From: Lingula anatina
Taxonomy: Eukaryota > Brachiopoda > Lingulata > Lingulida > Lingulidae
Assembly (NCBI RefSeq): GCF_001039355.2
Contig: NW_019773936.1
Coordinates: 558,643 to 622,642 of the forward strand
Direction: 5' to 3'
DNA length: 64,000 bases
Positions 25,096-38,938 of the stretch are shown one piece after another (positions within the stretch are counted from its first letter, which is position 1; each line of letters opens with the position of its first letter). The translations under genes were made by a program, and so were the position numbers. The notes under the pieces are model-generated. The model was not told the DNA's origin. It made no database searches and was given only the letters and a program-made list of their open reading frames with translations.

Positions 25096-28000
25096 TAAAA
25101 TTGGCATCAGCTATTTCTTGTACTCGGTAAGTTTGATACTTTCTTCAAATTGTCAGGCATGATTGGAATTCCGTGGTTGAAGAAGGTGACTTGATGGACA
25201 CCAAACTGATGAAAGAGCAGAATACTCGGATCTTAACTGTTGTTTTGAAAAAACAACTATTTCACAGTACTAATAGGATTCTATTCCATATTTTGCTAGG
25301 CACAGATGTCGCGCTACAAGTCGACTTTGGTGACGGGTCGAGTTACAACATCAGCAACTTGGGTAAGCACAATTCACTGTTGATAGTGAAAGGAGTGTTT
25401 GCATCTGCAATTTGAACACTTTTGACCAATGACGTGCCCTTGATTGCAATCCCTCTTTTACTCCCGCCCATCACTGTCTGCCTATACGTGTGTCACAGGA
25501 GTGCTGCAGTGAGGCGCATATTTTCTCAAGCTACTAGATTGGTTTTTGTTAGAACTGCGCTAAACGTGGTTTGGGACACCATGGAATAAGTTTCTAACTC
25601 ACATTGTTTATTTATTATTTTTCTCTATTGTTTGATATGAAGAGATGAGAAGAGAAATTCATTTTAACCTTTATATTTTATATTTTCATGTGCGCTTAAG
25701 CAATGGAGGCCAACGTAGCAGGTAAACACTTTTTTTTGCTTTTCCCCTGAATCTTTAATAAAATGTATGTACCACATACTCGCACAAATAGTGACTGCTC
25801 TTAGTATTCTATGTTGATATGTATTTTGTCTCATGGTATTTTATAAGATCTCTCCAATCGACGTTTGTCTATAACAGAAAATGTGTAGAAAAAAGAATGA
25901 TTCTTCAAATCACCGGATCTATGAGATATAATGTTTTGAAATTTACAGTCATTGAACTGTTCCCATTCCAGTTGACCCTCCGGCTCTGTGGCACTTTCAC
26001 CGCTCCCCAGGACTTGATATTAACACCGCTGTCGTCAATTCTACCGGTAAGCTACACAACACCTGGAACCTGTCTTTATGAATTGAACAAATTTAGAGTC
26101 AACATGAATGAGTCGATTTGATTACTTTTGGAAAAGCGTTTGAAGAGACTTTGAACGTTCTTGAGTTTGATTTTTAAATTTAATAACTGAAATTAGTTTT
26201 GTTATTGAAAGTTCCAGATATCAAGATCATATATATATATATATTAGATTATATATCTCAGTTGGTATTTTAGATATCATAATTTAGAGAACTGTGATAT
26301 ATTCATCATATTGTGCCCCCCCCCCCATATTTTTTATTCATAGAATATGCATATATTTTATCCTTTCAATTAATTATTTCATTTATTTATCTTTATTCAT
26401 TCACTTGATTTTTTAGATATTCATTAATTTATATATTAATCATACTCTTTATTCATAATGAATTTCAATTGACAAAAATTCGAGAATTACCAAAGCTCCT
26501 GATATTGTGCCTTGTAGCCGGTGTCGACGAAGAACAATGTTTCAAGGAATGTGTTGTATCAGAGATGACCGGTGCGGACTGCTTGGCCTTCATCACAATA
26601 CCCACGGCGTTAGCGTGTAATTGGTACGGGGAGTCGTTGTGGGACTCCCCTATGAAGCTCCTCAAGTCGGATCCAGAGAACACTCTATACACAGTCGATA
26701 GTGAGTCATAGTGTTAAACTTAAACACCCTTTACTTAAAGAATGCATATTCGGCTGTGTTGAACGCTCGGTTACTGTGGTGGTTTCTTTATTCAACAGCT
26801 AGTTGTCATTGTTTTGTATATCGGCTTCTTTCAAGTCCTGTTCTTCAGGAAAAGGTTCTACAGGCCTCCTTGTCTACGTGCCGTTTCTGCAGAAGCATAA
26901 TGCACTGCAGAGAGGTGAATGGCTGAGTACTCACCTCAGCCACTAGCGGCCACTTGCAACTGTTGTCGCATGCCCCGGAGAATTTGTCCTGACAGACCCC
27001 CAAATGTTGGAGAACAAAAGGTCTCATTTATCCTGTTGAATGAAGAAACCAGCATAGGAATCAACAATTTCACATACTGTTATGTCATCCCACGCACTAT
27101 ATGTCTTATATTTACCCATCTTTATCATGTTGGAATATTTTACTTACTAAAGACGCCCTTTCTTCTCAGTGTAAGATTTTCAAAAGTTTTACCATACGAT
27201 GTTGTAATTGCCGATACATTATTTCCTTGGCCAATTTTATCCTACTTGTGGCAAAGAGAGAAATATTTACTTACATTGTGTTCAGGTTTACAACCAAGCA
27301 TAAACAGAAATTGTGAAGAAAAATCGATGCCAAGAAGCCAAGGTTTAAAAACAACCACGTTCTGACAAATAACATTAAACGTGCTCATAATAACAGGAGA
27401 TAGATAGCACAAAATGTGAAATGCACATGGGGCCATTTTGGGATAACATTCATATTGATATGTGTGCAAAATGACTTGTTCCGCCCACATTACTTTTCAG
27501 GACGACGTTTCCATAAAGATCTCCTGACCTTGGTGCCAAGTGACAAAGTTTCCTTCTCAGACAATGGTACCGAATACAGTGGCATCAATTTGACGAGGAT
27601 CGGAGATCCATCGTTCACTCAACCTATCAGTGATGCTACCTCCCTAACATACAAGGTACGAGGAATTGAATGGTTTGAACAACTTGATAAAGGTATGGAG
27701 AGATTGTCATGAAGTTTTGATAATGATGTGGATGTGCAAAGAATTTATGTTCTTTAAATGCAAGCCAAGACGTTTATTTATTCATTTTTAAATAAACCAA
27801 TTAAGTCGCTAATGGTAGGCCTATATAATTTTGATGGCAGCTTGTGTGTGCGCGTGTGTGTGTGTGTGTGTGTGTGTGCGTGTGCGTGTGTGTGTGTTTA
27901 AGTAAATATCTAACCCATCCAGTAATATTGTTCCGTTCTTTCCTAATTTTGTTTCAGATCCGGCTGCCCAGTATAAGCAAGCTTGTGGGGATACAATTAC

Positions 28001-31000
28001 AAGGCAACCCTTCCCTCGATAACTGGGTGACAGACTTCATTCTCTCCACCAGTCTAGACGGAGTAGTATGGGAACCAGCAAATATTTCGGTAAATATGAA
28101 TATAATGTTTGAGAACAGGTTGCTAAAGCATATCTCTGCATGGTAATTTAGTCCACACCATTGCCGCAATCTGTTTGTTAAAATACAGCCTTAAAATTCG
28201 CAATAGTAGTAATAACGTAGTAATAGGACTAGGAGGAGTTTATCATCTCTATTCGTTATATACAGATTTATCAGCGAGAGTTGAGATAAGGAATATGTTC
28301 ACTCTCTTTGTTCTATAGATTGGTACTGAAAAGAGACTGACAAATATACATGATATTAAACAAACACTTATTGTGTCATCAATATGAACATTAATATTTG
28401 AAAAGTTATTTAGTTAATTTTTGAATGTTTCATTAACAAAAAGAGGATAATAATAATCCTTATGTTAAAATGCAACCTTGCAAACACGAATCTAAAGTAG
28501 TTATTGTAGTTTCGTCCTGTTTATATTACTCATAACAAGCAGAACAGTAATATTGTCTATGCAATCAAAAGAAATAATTATACCTGTCGAAGAACGGTAA
28601 TATTGTCTGAGTAATGAATAAAAACAATTATATGTACTTATTGCATCAGATCTAAATCAGAGTAATAGATATAAATATGAATGTCTTGAAAAGATTTTGA
28701 AGAATACCTCTGTAGAAATATGGTTATTTACCTACACGGTTGAAATAAGTCATATAAAATTTTACTGCAACGAGAAAACGCTTAATTAGTGTGAGTACGC
28801 TTTTGTATTCGACGTGTTTGATTTTAGTGTCCGAACTCCGGATGCGGCAACACTGACCGTAATGGAGTGATATCTCGCGAGCTACCTTGGACTATAGCCA
28901 GATTTGTTAAGTTCCGACCAACGGCTGCAAATGGCCGAGCAGATTTTCGAATTGGACTATCTGGGATTATAGGTAGGATTTTACAAATACAAATAAAGGT
29001 TGAATATTGACATGCTTATTATGAGTATTGGGGAACCTATTTCTAAAACCAAGTGATATGACTTGTCTTTTTCTTGGTAAATTGGTAACATCAGTTAGAC
29101 AAAACAAAATAATTTTACTGCATTAGAGTCTCAGCGGCCACTTGCCGTGTCCAAAAAGGTGATGTTGATGGTGGTGCAAAACTGACTGACATTTTCTTTT
29201 TCCTTCTAGCTGTAACACAGCGTTTAATGGTCAACCACACCTACAATGCACCAGGTACTTACAATGTGACCATAACTGGCAACAACTTGATAAACGCTAT
29301 GACAGACTCCCTCTTATCCAGGGTTCAAATTCCATTAACAAATTTCACTCTTCACACCCCGAACACAGCACGTTTTGGCGACAACAGCCTAGTCACGTTC
29401 ACCGCAAGTACTGGAACTGGTGTGGAACTTGCCGGCACGTTTCTTGGAAACCCTATAGCTTTAAATGACTATAACCCCTTGACTCTAACCGGTTCATTTA
29501 ACGTTCTCGCACCTGCTATTGGTGGTCATGACGTTAATGTTTCAGCATATAACTGGGTTAGTCCAGTACAATATCAACACACTGTGGTTTGGGCAGACTA
29601 CGCTATTACCAACCTAAGCGTTACAACCACAATTACATTGATTCCGTCAGGTTCGCAGATCCAGTTTACCGTTAGTATGGACCTTGGCTCCAGAATATCA
29701 ATCGAAGCAGATTTTGGTTCTGGGTTAGAAGTTCTTGATCAGAAAGACCTAATGACAGCCAACACTCCCTTCAACGTCAGCAGGTCATTTGAAACCCCTG
29801 GAATGATTCCAGTTTCATTTACCATCAGCAATGATGTAAGCTCTGAAACAGTTGTCATTCCGATATTTGTGCAAAACCTGGTTCGCGGTTTGACCGTCAC
29901 CACTAACAGCCCCCGCCCAATACCTTTTGAAAGTAATGGTTTGGTCACTTTTAGTGTTATCTATTCTGGGAACAACTCTGAAATTCCAACAAACGCCAGC
30001 ATCAGCTTTGACTATGGTGACAACTCGACCGAAATTCAAGAGCTGACAGTTATGTCAGATAATGGTACATTTGTGACAAAAATAGACAGCTCAACGACGT
30101 TTGATGTTTCCCATAGCTACACCGGCTTTGGCACTTTTTCCGCAAACATCATCATTGCCAACGACGTAGGTAAAATGTCATTTTCCAAGATAGTTGTCGT
30201 TGATGAAGTAATTGAGGGCTTGGCACTGACACCAAGTAATTTGCTTCTCACAGTTGGCGAAAACACTACTTTTATCGTGACAAAGACCTGGGGAACGAGG
30301 ATGAACTGTAACTTTGATTTCGGTGACGGAACATCAAACGGCAACACGTATGTAACAAGAAACGAAGAGAATACAATCTCTCATCAGTATTCAAAGCCCG
30401 GTGTGTTTCGTCCGTCAGTTACGGGCGAAAATTCAATAGATTCTGCAACAGCGTCCCTCGTTCCGGGCCGAACGATTATCGTGCAGCATGGGGTGCAAGA
30501 CTTTTCATTAAGTGGAAAAAGCATGGGGCTGCTTCCACTGGAGGCAAATCCTAGAATAATCGAGAAAACGTTCAGTTTGACTTATCCACCAGGAACCACG
30601 CTGCCGACAAATGCATCGTATGTAATTGATTATGATGACGGAACCGTTTCAGAGAGCACTTTGCTGACCTGTTCAGAGCATAGTCTCTCTGACTCAGTCA
30701 AAGAGTGTATTCGTTTTGGCCCACACACCTACATCACCCCAGGCACATACAACGTTACCGTTGTTGTGTCGAACCTTGTATCCAAAGAGCTGTACTCCTT
30801 TGTCCATGTTATCTACGAGGAAATCACCGGACTGGAAAAGTCAGTATTCTTCATGAATAAAACAGATAAGCAGACGGGATTCGGCAGCCAGCAGCGATAC
30901 TTCCCACTGGAGAAGAAAGTGCTTTTCGTGGTCAACCACACGACGGGGACAGGTGTCACGTACATTTGGAACTTCGGTGACAACACCCCTTTGGTCACTT

Positions 31001-32217
31001 CATCAGTGTCGACGACTGAACATTTATTCCAAAGCCCGGGCAACTTCACCGTTACCTTAAATGCTTCGAATCCGTTTGGAAACGAAATAATCTCTTCTTA
31101 TGTTGTTATGCAGAGAAGCATTGGGGGCATTATATTTTACGATGATAATGCCCGTGCCATTAATGTATCTCATCCTTTCTTCATCGACATGGGGAGTGTA
31201 GGGACAGACGCATGCTACCAGGTAACATATCCAGACCCCAGGGCAACCCCACCTGCCATTCTCATCGGCCACGAGGCGCAATGCCAACTGTCCTTCCCTG
31301 ATAATATGGAACACTGGACAGCTAAGACGAGCACAGAATTAGAATTGACGGGGAGGTTGTCGTTTGCAGTCGTGTTTCAGGTCCTTGGAGCGCATAATGC
31401 ACATCTTAGCATTGTTAATCGTGTGTCGAGGTATTCAGGTGAGATGACATACAAAGTCACACGAGGTCCGTGCTACGACCCTAAAGTGAACTTGACTCGT
31501 CTGAACAGTTGTACTGTTGGCCTAGATTGTGTGAATAACCATACCTCCGTTAAGAGACACAAGCGTTCGGAAACCTTAAGGGTGTATTCGGACGTCACCC
31601 TGAACTGTTCCAATACTGATATTGCACATTTTAAATGGAAGGTTGAATATTTCAGTACTCATCACTCTGCATGGGAAGATGTCACTAACACCATCGAAAG
31701 TCTGGGTGTCGCAGTTAACTCCACTCAACTCCGTACCTTATACATAGACGCGTTACAGGTAAAACGATTGGCATATGGACGGTACCGTTTCAGCATCCAG
31801 GTGTCTATGGACAGCGAAATCGGGATAGAGAACTCGGATTCCGTAGAGATAGAGATCGTGCAAACCCCCCTCCATGTAAGTCTTTTCGGGGGCTCGAGGC
31901 AGAGGCGTGGTTATGGCGTTAACATTACCTTTAATGGGTTTGCTAAATCCTATGATCCGGACCTGGTGGATCTGACTGACAAGTCGGGTATGTCGTGTCA
32001 GTGGTATTGCAAAAGATCAACAGAAGCTTGGCCGTGGGAGAGTCAGCCGACCGCCGGCGTCCCGGGCACCTCTGGAGGGTGCTTCCAGACGGGACAGCTC
32101 AAAACCCCAGGTAGGTTGTTACTATTGGTATCTAAACTCTCTCTCTCTCTCTCGGGTTGGTTGTTACTTCTGGTATCTAAACTCTCTCTCTCGGGTTGGT
32201 TGTTACTTCTGGTATCT

Positions 32218-32275
<58 letters not shown>

Positions 32276-35200
32276 TGTGTGTTTACAGAGATATCTAGAC
32301 ACATCTGATCTAATGAAGATAGATATTTGTGCACATATCTACTATGGTAAAGTTGCTTTGGATCCTGCTTTAAACATGCTATTATACCAATGCAGGACTA
32401 TTGCCGGAGACACCCGCACTGCCCCCTAGTCCGGAAGAGGAAGCTGACTATCCGTTCACCCACCAATACCTACCAAACTGCACCCTTTGGGTGGACACGA
32501 ATTATTTGTTCGAGAACCGCACTCACGACATCATGCTATCCGTGAGGAAGACTGGTAGTAGCACTTCCATGGAAAGGATGATGAACTTTACCCAAAAGGT
32601 TGAGATAGTGAACGGGGAGCCGCCACAACTGCAGTCAACGTACGTTGAAATGCTGTTATATACTTAACAGTGTAATACTGGGACTTGATATAAAATATAT
32701 GAATACGCTTTTATCTTTTAATTATGTTAAAATTGATCATGTTGAAATTGAATTTTACATAATACTGGGATTTAAAAAATCTCAAAACATTTTTATCCAG
32801 AGCTTTGTGCTGTTAAGATTTTTTTAAATTGCTACATATTGCATTTATACGTATTGTTTTGATTTTAATTTGTGTTAGTTTAAGGATTCAATTTGCACGA
32901 ACAACAAAAATATAAAATATAAAAAAATTAAGCAATGTATAATTCATACCACAACGTTACTTATATGTTTACAACTAACCCAGTATATAGCATCTGTCTA
33001 TCTGTTATTCCTTCATTTATTTATTTTATTTCAAGTTGCGTCAGTAATTGTCGCTCGAAGTTGAACCCAGCCAACAAACTGCTTCTTAAGAGTAATATCA
33101 TTGGCTGGAAGAGAGGAATAGAATACGTCTACAAGTAAGCCATCGAGACTGGTTAATTGTTTCCTAATGTGATTAAAGAGGATGTTTTACTAAGTTAAAC
33201 TTTTTGTTTATCGCAAAGTGTCAATCTTCGAATATGTTAGCATGTGCATAATGTCCTTTTTAAGTGATGAATACTGCATGCAGCCTTTTCTTACGTAGTA
33301 GCTTTTGACTCACAAACTTAAAATTAGAGAGCGTTCAGATAAACCTATAGTACTAGCTGGATCGATCTAACTCTGGGAGGGTATCTCGCTTGTATTTAGT
33401 GTAATCAGCTAAATGTTCTGACACAGTTTTAGGGTAATTGTACTGGTAAATGGATGGGGCACCTAATTTATTCATCTAAGCCGTTTTCACATTTTATCGT
33501 ACCCCCAAATTATTTAACACTGATAACAACCCCCCCCCGCCCCTTTTTTTAGCTGGAGAATAATGAACGAAGTTGATGAAACTTACTGGAATTCAGAAAA
33601 TTGGGAGAAATTTGCCTCAACTGGCACCAGCAGCGAGAACATGGCCTTGGAACCAAATCTCTTTGGTGCAGAGCATTTTGGAAAACGGTACTGCCTTGTG
33701 GTGAGAGCATACAGACGTACCAGCGGACCGGACAACTACGGGGAATACTTCTTTTGTTTCGAGGTCAACACCCCGCCCCTAATAGATAACGTCAATTGTA
33801 TCCTGACTCCGCGCAGTGGTATGGCGTTGAATACCAGTTTTTCTCTCCACTGTAAGGGCTTTCAGGACAATGATTTGCCCATGTTGTACGAATTGGAGGG
33901 AGTGGCTGTTGGTGAGCATTTTTCTTTTTTACAAAAGGGACGTTCTCCGGCAATTCCTTACATATAAGGCACACTTTATATGTGTGGCGTACTTTCTATT
34001 TGCACAAGTTATAGTATACTTGAAATTGATTGTACTTTACCATATTTGAGTTCTTCTGTCACAAGCCTACTCAGCGGTTAATATCAAACTGCAATACGGG
34101 CTAATCTTTGACTGGCTTTTTAACTTAACCTTGTACCATATATTTAAAAATCTTAATGATTAAGCTGTTTATTGATTTATTTAAGATTCACAGACCCCAG
34201 AATTTGACGGCTTTAGATTATCAGCTGGCTCGCCAAGTAATGACTATAATAGGGACCTTATTGTCAAAGCAACGGACAGCATAAAATCTACCAGTCAGGA
34301 GTTCAAAGTTTCAGTGAAGGTTTGAAAGATTATTGACATATCATTTAATCGCTTTTGCTTATCTATCAACCTTGTGATAAAATTAAACTTATAACATAGT
34401 AATTTGGTGATCTATCTACCTATTTTTTTTATTTTAAATGCAGACAATGAAACATTTGCTCGGCGTAAAAAACTTCTTATTGCATGATACGCATACCAAG
34501 TTAATGAATTTGTCGACTTTTTAAAATTTAGGTTGAACAGCCGCAGATGAACATGGCTGACATGTCCAACATGGCAGACAATCTTATTGCGGATTCTATC
34601 AAATCCGGTGATCCTGCGCAGACCGCATCCGTTGTTAGCACTTTTGCATTAACTCTTAACATTGGGCCAACGTCGTCGGCGGACGCTAGTGCTGATACTG
34701 GCACTGGTATGTTAATCATTGCATGTGTTTAGTTGTTGTTTAATTATAATCATGTATCTGATATTAAACACATTGCCTTGTAATCTTGAGAAAATGTTTT
34801 TAAACCATTTTGGATGGCTGCATACTGATTTTTACCTTTACCAATGAGGTTATGTTTTTGCTTTTGTTGGTTTCTTAGTTTTTAAATTGTTAACTCATAA
34901 GATTATGGACGGACAGGTTTATGATGGAATTACTGGGCATCGACTACATTATGGTGGTGATCAATTAATTAAAAAAACATTGACCCATTAAAACAAGTTT
35001 AATAATGATAATAATAATAAAATAATTGTAGCATTGCAGGTTAAGGGTAATAAAAATATAGTTTAATCACCTTTTTGCACATTACTTTTTTATGTTTGTG
35101 ACCCCTTTCAGGTGCCTCAGGTAATACTGGTGTAACACTTTCCCCCGAGGAGGAACAAAAGAGACGAGAAGAGGAGGCGGCGGCGTTACGGGCGCGACGA

Positions 35201-38200
35201 GAGGTAATTCTTTCCATTTGGTTCGTAGATCTATCTGCTCAGACGTATTCTAACAAAGGTTGGAATTTTCTCTGTTGTGTGTCTAGATGACCTTAAAACC
35301 GTATATAGATCACTTACCCAGTGGTTTTATGATATGCATTTTTCATGTGTAAACAAAATCTGTATGTTTTAAAGAGAAGAGTCTAACGTATTGCGTCCCT
35401 TGTCGTCAAAGTAACACCATTTTGGATAAGAATAGTTATTCTTTAAGTTCGGGAGTCAACATAACAATCTTTCCAGCCTTCCTTATTGAGAATATGAAAC
35501 ATCGTGTACAACTTCAGTAAATATGTTTTACGTCTTGTTATTTATCAAAAATTCCCAAATGATTTCCACCAGCTACGTGCCAAATTGATGAAAACAATGG
35601 CCGATTTGCCTGAACCGAAAGATCTTGCAGCCACCAAGCAAATGGCAGCGGTGACCGTTCAGCTGACGGCAAATCCCAATGAACTGATCCCAGAAGCACA
35701 GGTACAAAAGCGATTTAAAAAAGAAAGCATTTTAAGGTCTCAATGAAATCGGAGTAACACCTCAGATTAACTAAATGTTAGAATTAAGTTATGTATTTTG
35801 ATAGCGTTTGTGTCAGGCTACGTAGTATACTCTTTATCTTATGCTGCAAGAGACGGAGTATTTAGCCTGCATGTTTTCGAAATGTACTTGCTTGTACTTT
35901 TAAATTTCAACATTTAAACGTCCCTTTTGAAAAAAAAAGTCACTACAGTTCTTTTATTATTATTATTATCATTATTATTATTATTATTATTATTGTTGTT
36001 GTTGTTGTTGATATTGATATTTCTTACCTTTACTTCAAGGCTAATGCTGCCAAGGCGGGAATCACACTTGCTCAATCGCTGTTTAATGTTGCTGGCGACG
36101 ACAACAACGATTTAGACGAATTGGAAAAAGCCGGTGGAAATGTCCTTAACATCATCAGTAAGTAAAACAGGTTATCTTTATCGCACTATGGACAGTGCGA
36201 AGCACTTTAAAAAAATGATATATAGTGTTTTGACATATATTTAATTTAAATATGTGGCTCCAACATGTTATGACAGTATTAAGGTTCGTGTATAAAGGAT
36301 CAGAAAATTTTTCAATCAGTAAGATTATGAAAAAAAAACACCACATACAGTTTCATTTTGAAAAAAGATTAATATTTTACTAAACAAAAATCAAAGAATC
36401 GATTTACTAAAAGCCTGCTTACTGTTGGCTCATTACAATATTTCTTATATTTCCTATCAAGGCAACGTTCTACAGGCTTCATCAACCACAAGCAATACTT
36501 CAACCGATTCGGGTGCCTCTTCCGAACAGGTAGTTAATAAGCAAACCTATATGATGAAAAGAAATAACATTTATACCCCATGCAGGTTATAAAGGTTTAT
36601 GTCACTGAAACAGTATAAAACAACAATTTAGTGTATAGGCTATAGCGTGCACACCTAGCGTAGAGATATGTGTGAGTATCGTATCTGGTACCTATTATTC
36701 GATCATCTTTGAGCGCATGAAATCGCCCCGTTTCCAGCGTATTAAACGTAAAATGAAGTTACAGGCAGCATTTAAAACTGTTTTTGAACCTGCCTAATAC
36801 ATTTTATCTCCCTCCGGGTATGCGAACGTTCAACAACATTTGTGTACTCGAGATGTAGCCTTGCGCGACGTAAGCGTAACGAACCCCTTGCGTTTGTCTG
36901 CGAATGGGTAATTTTTCTCGTACATTGACGCTAAGATTTAATATACCAGATCTTAGGCTGACGTTAATGCTAAACGCTAGGTCTGACAGTGCCTTTACGT
37001 AAATATGTAAAGAGGTTCGAGTTTTTCCTCAACATTCTGAAAATTGATGTCAAATTAAAGTTTGATTGCAGAAACTGATTTCTACATATTATTATTATTA
37101 TTTTATACAAGTTTCTTTTCTGTCTCTAGCAAAAAAGCCTACTTGGTAATATTGAGTTAATCAAGGAGAAGATGTTCAAAGCTATAGATCAGAAAGTGAT
37201 TACTGGTCAGGCGCCAGTCAGTTTTAACGCTCCCTTCGTTAATATGTCCCTGTCCAAAATCTTCACCTCGGAAATCACCAAAGGTAAGTCTTAAACAATA
37301 TATTTGCTCACTGCCTTGCCTTATATGACTTATTTATATCCGACGTTAAAAATGGCCTTAAGCCATCCACGCAAGTTTTTATTTTCAGGGATAAGGATTG
37401 CGCTGATAGGTGCACTGGGGACAAAAAATAAACTGAATTTGAAAATTACATTTTTGTAGCCAAATGTTCACAAGCACAACGAAGCTCAGTTTTTGCTCGA
37501 AATTAAATAAGCAAAAAAGTCCATATAGCTGATATTGTCATTTATTAAAATGAAGAAATATAATATGATACTAAGTTACAAAATGGGGGATAGTAACAAC
37601 ATCAAATTAAATGATCACACATACTTCCCCCATACTATAGAGCAAAAAGTTGGCAAGAACAATGGCCACAAAATATGAGATAAGCTCACATCCCCGCCTA
37701 TTAAGGTATCCACCCAAAAAGCGTCTGTTAAGGAATCCAAAGAATCACAGAATGGGACTTTTATTTACAAAATGAGTTTACAGGGTATACAGTATGCATT
37801 TTCAATCATCTGTGCAAGGGAACCGCTGTTTTGTAAGAACTCGTTAAATTGCAAAATTAAAAAAAAGATCGATAAGCATGGACAAGTTTCAATTTAATCA
37901 CTACCGTATATTTAAGCTCCCCTGAAAACTGATGGTGGTGACGGCGGCGAGTTTCAACTGCCTTCGCCAGACGACATATTCAACGATGACACAAACGGAA
38001 CCGAGAGAACTTATTTCGTGTCTGCGCAGGTAAGCTACCTTAAAAATGAAATCTAAAAACCCAAAATTAAGTGGACTTCTCGATAACACTTCCTGTTATT
38101 TGTTAATAAGTCAGTACCGGTTTACTTACCAAAAAATGCAAAATTTAAATGTGCTCATATTTTAGGAAACCCCTAATGATAATATTCAAGTACAGCCAAA

Positions 38201-38903
38201 CAGTGTCTGTGGTAATTTGCTGACGCGAAGGGATATGGACAGCATACTGGATATAATATTGCCATTTTATTTTTGGACAGAAAATTTTGGTTCAACTTAA
38301 ATTCTATTTTTATATTATTATTATTATTTAAAAATTGTTCGTTATAGGCATCCGTAGAAGCTTCCAACCCCTACACATGGACTGTCATAGGGGTAAACAG
38401 CATGGTTATTACTTTAAAACTGAAGAACGAAACTGGGGGAGCTATCAAAGTCGGTGGTTTACCAAACCCGATTAAAATGTATGTGCCAATGTCTGGGTCG
38501 CAAATCCCAGCGCCAGAACCTCAAAAGACGCAGCCTGTTGGTACCCCTCCCTTGGTTCATACCACCCTGGTCCCTATGTCAGGAGCGCTGTTCATTACCG
38601 TGAATTGCTTCGTTAACGTCACCAGAAATGAAACTGGGAACTCTACCTCAGAGACACGGAATTCTACAACGGTTGGGGAGGCAAGTGGGAATATGACTGG
38701 TGCTGCGAATGGCACCGATGACTGTCCTGAGTTGGTGTTTATTGTGTTTGTCAAGGAAGGCAATAGGAAAGCTTCAGAAGACAGTTACGACTACACGTGT
38801 GTACTCCCGAACCCGGAGACGGATTCTTTTCCAAACAGGTGTTACTTTGACCACAAGGCACTCAATACGTAAGTTTCTATCTTTAAATATTTTAATTTAT
38901 CAT

Positions 38904-38938
<35 letters not shown>

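Noticed and set aside
26919-27365. 148-codon plus-strand frame between exons 17 and 18
   Set aside because: Exons 17 and 18 join in frame without it, and the peptide shows no domain pattern.
29227-29229. ATG at 29227 as the start of a separate 1015-aa protein
   Set aside because: The exon has a good acceptor at 29209 and continues the frame from exon 20; the peptide before the ATG fits a PKD repeat. The end beyond 32110 is intronic repeat.
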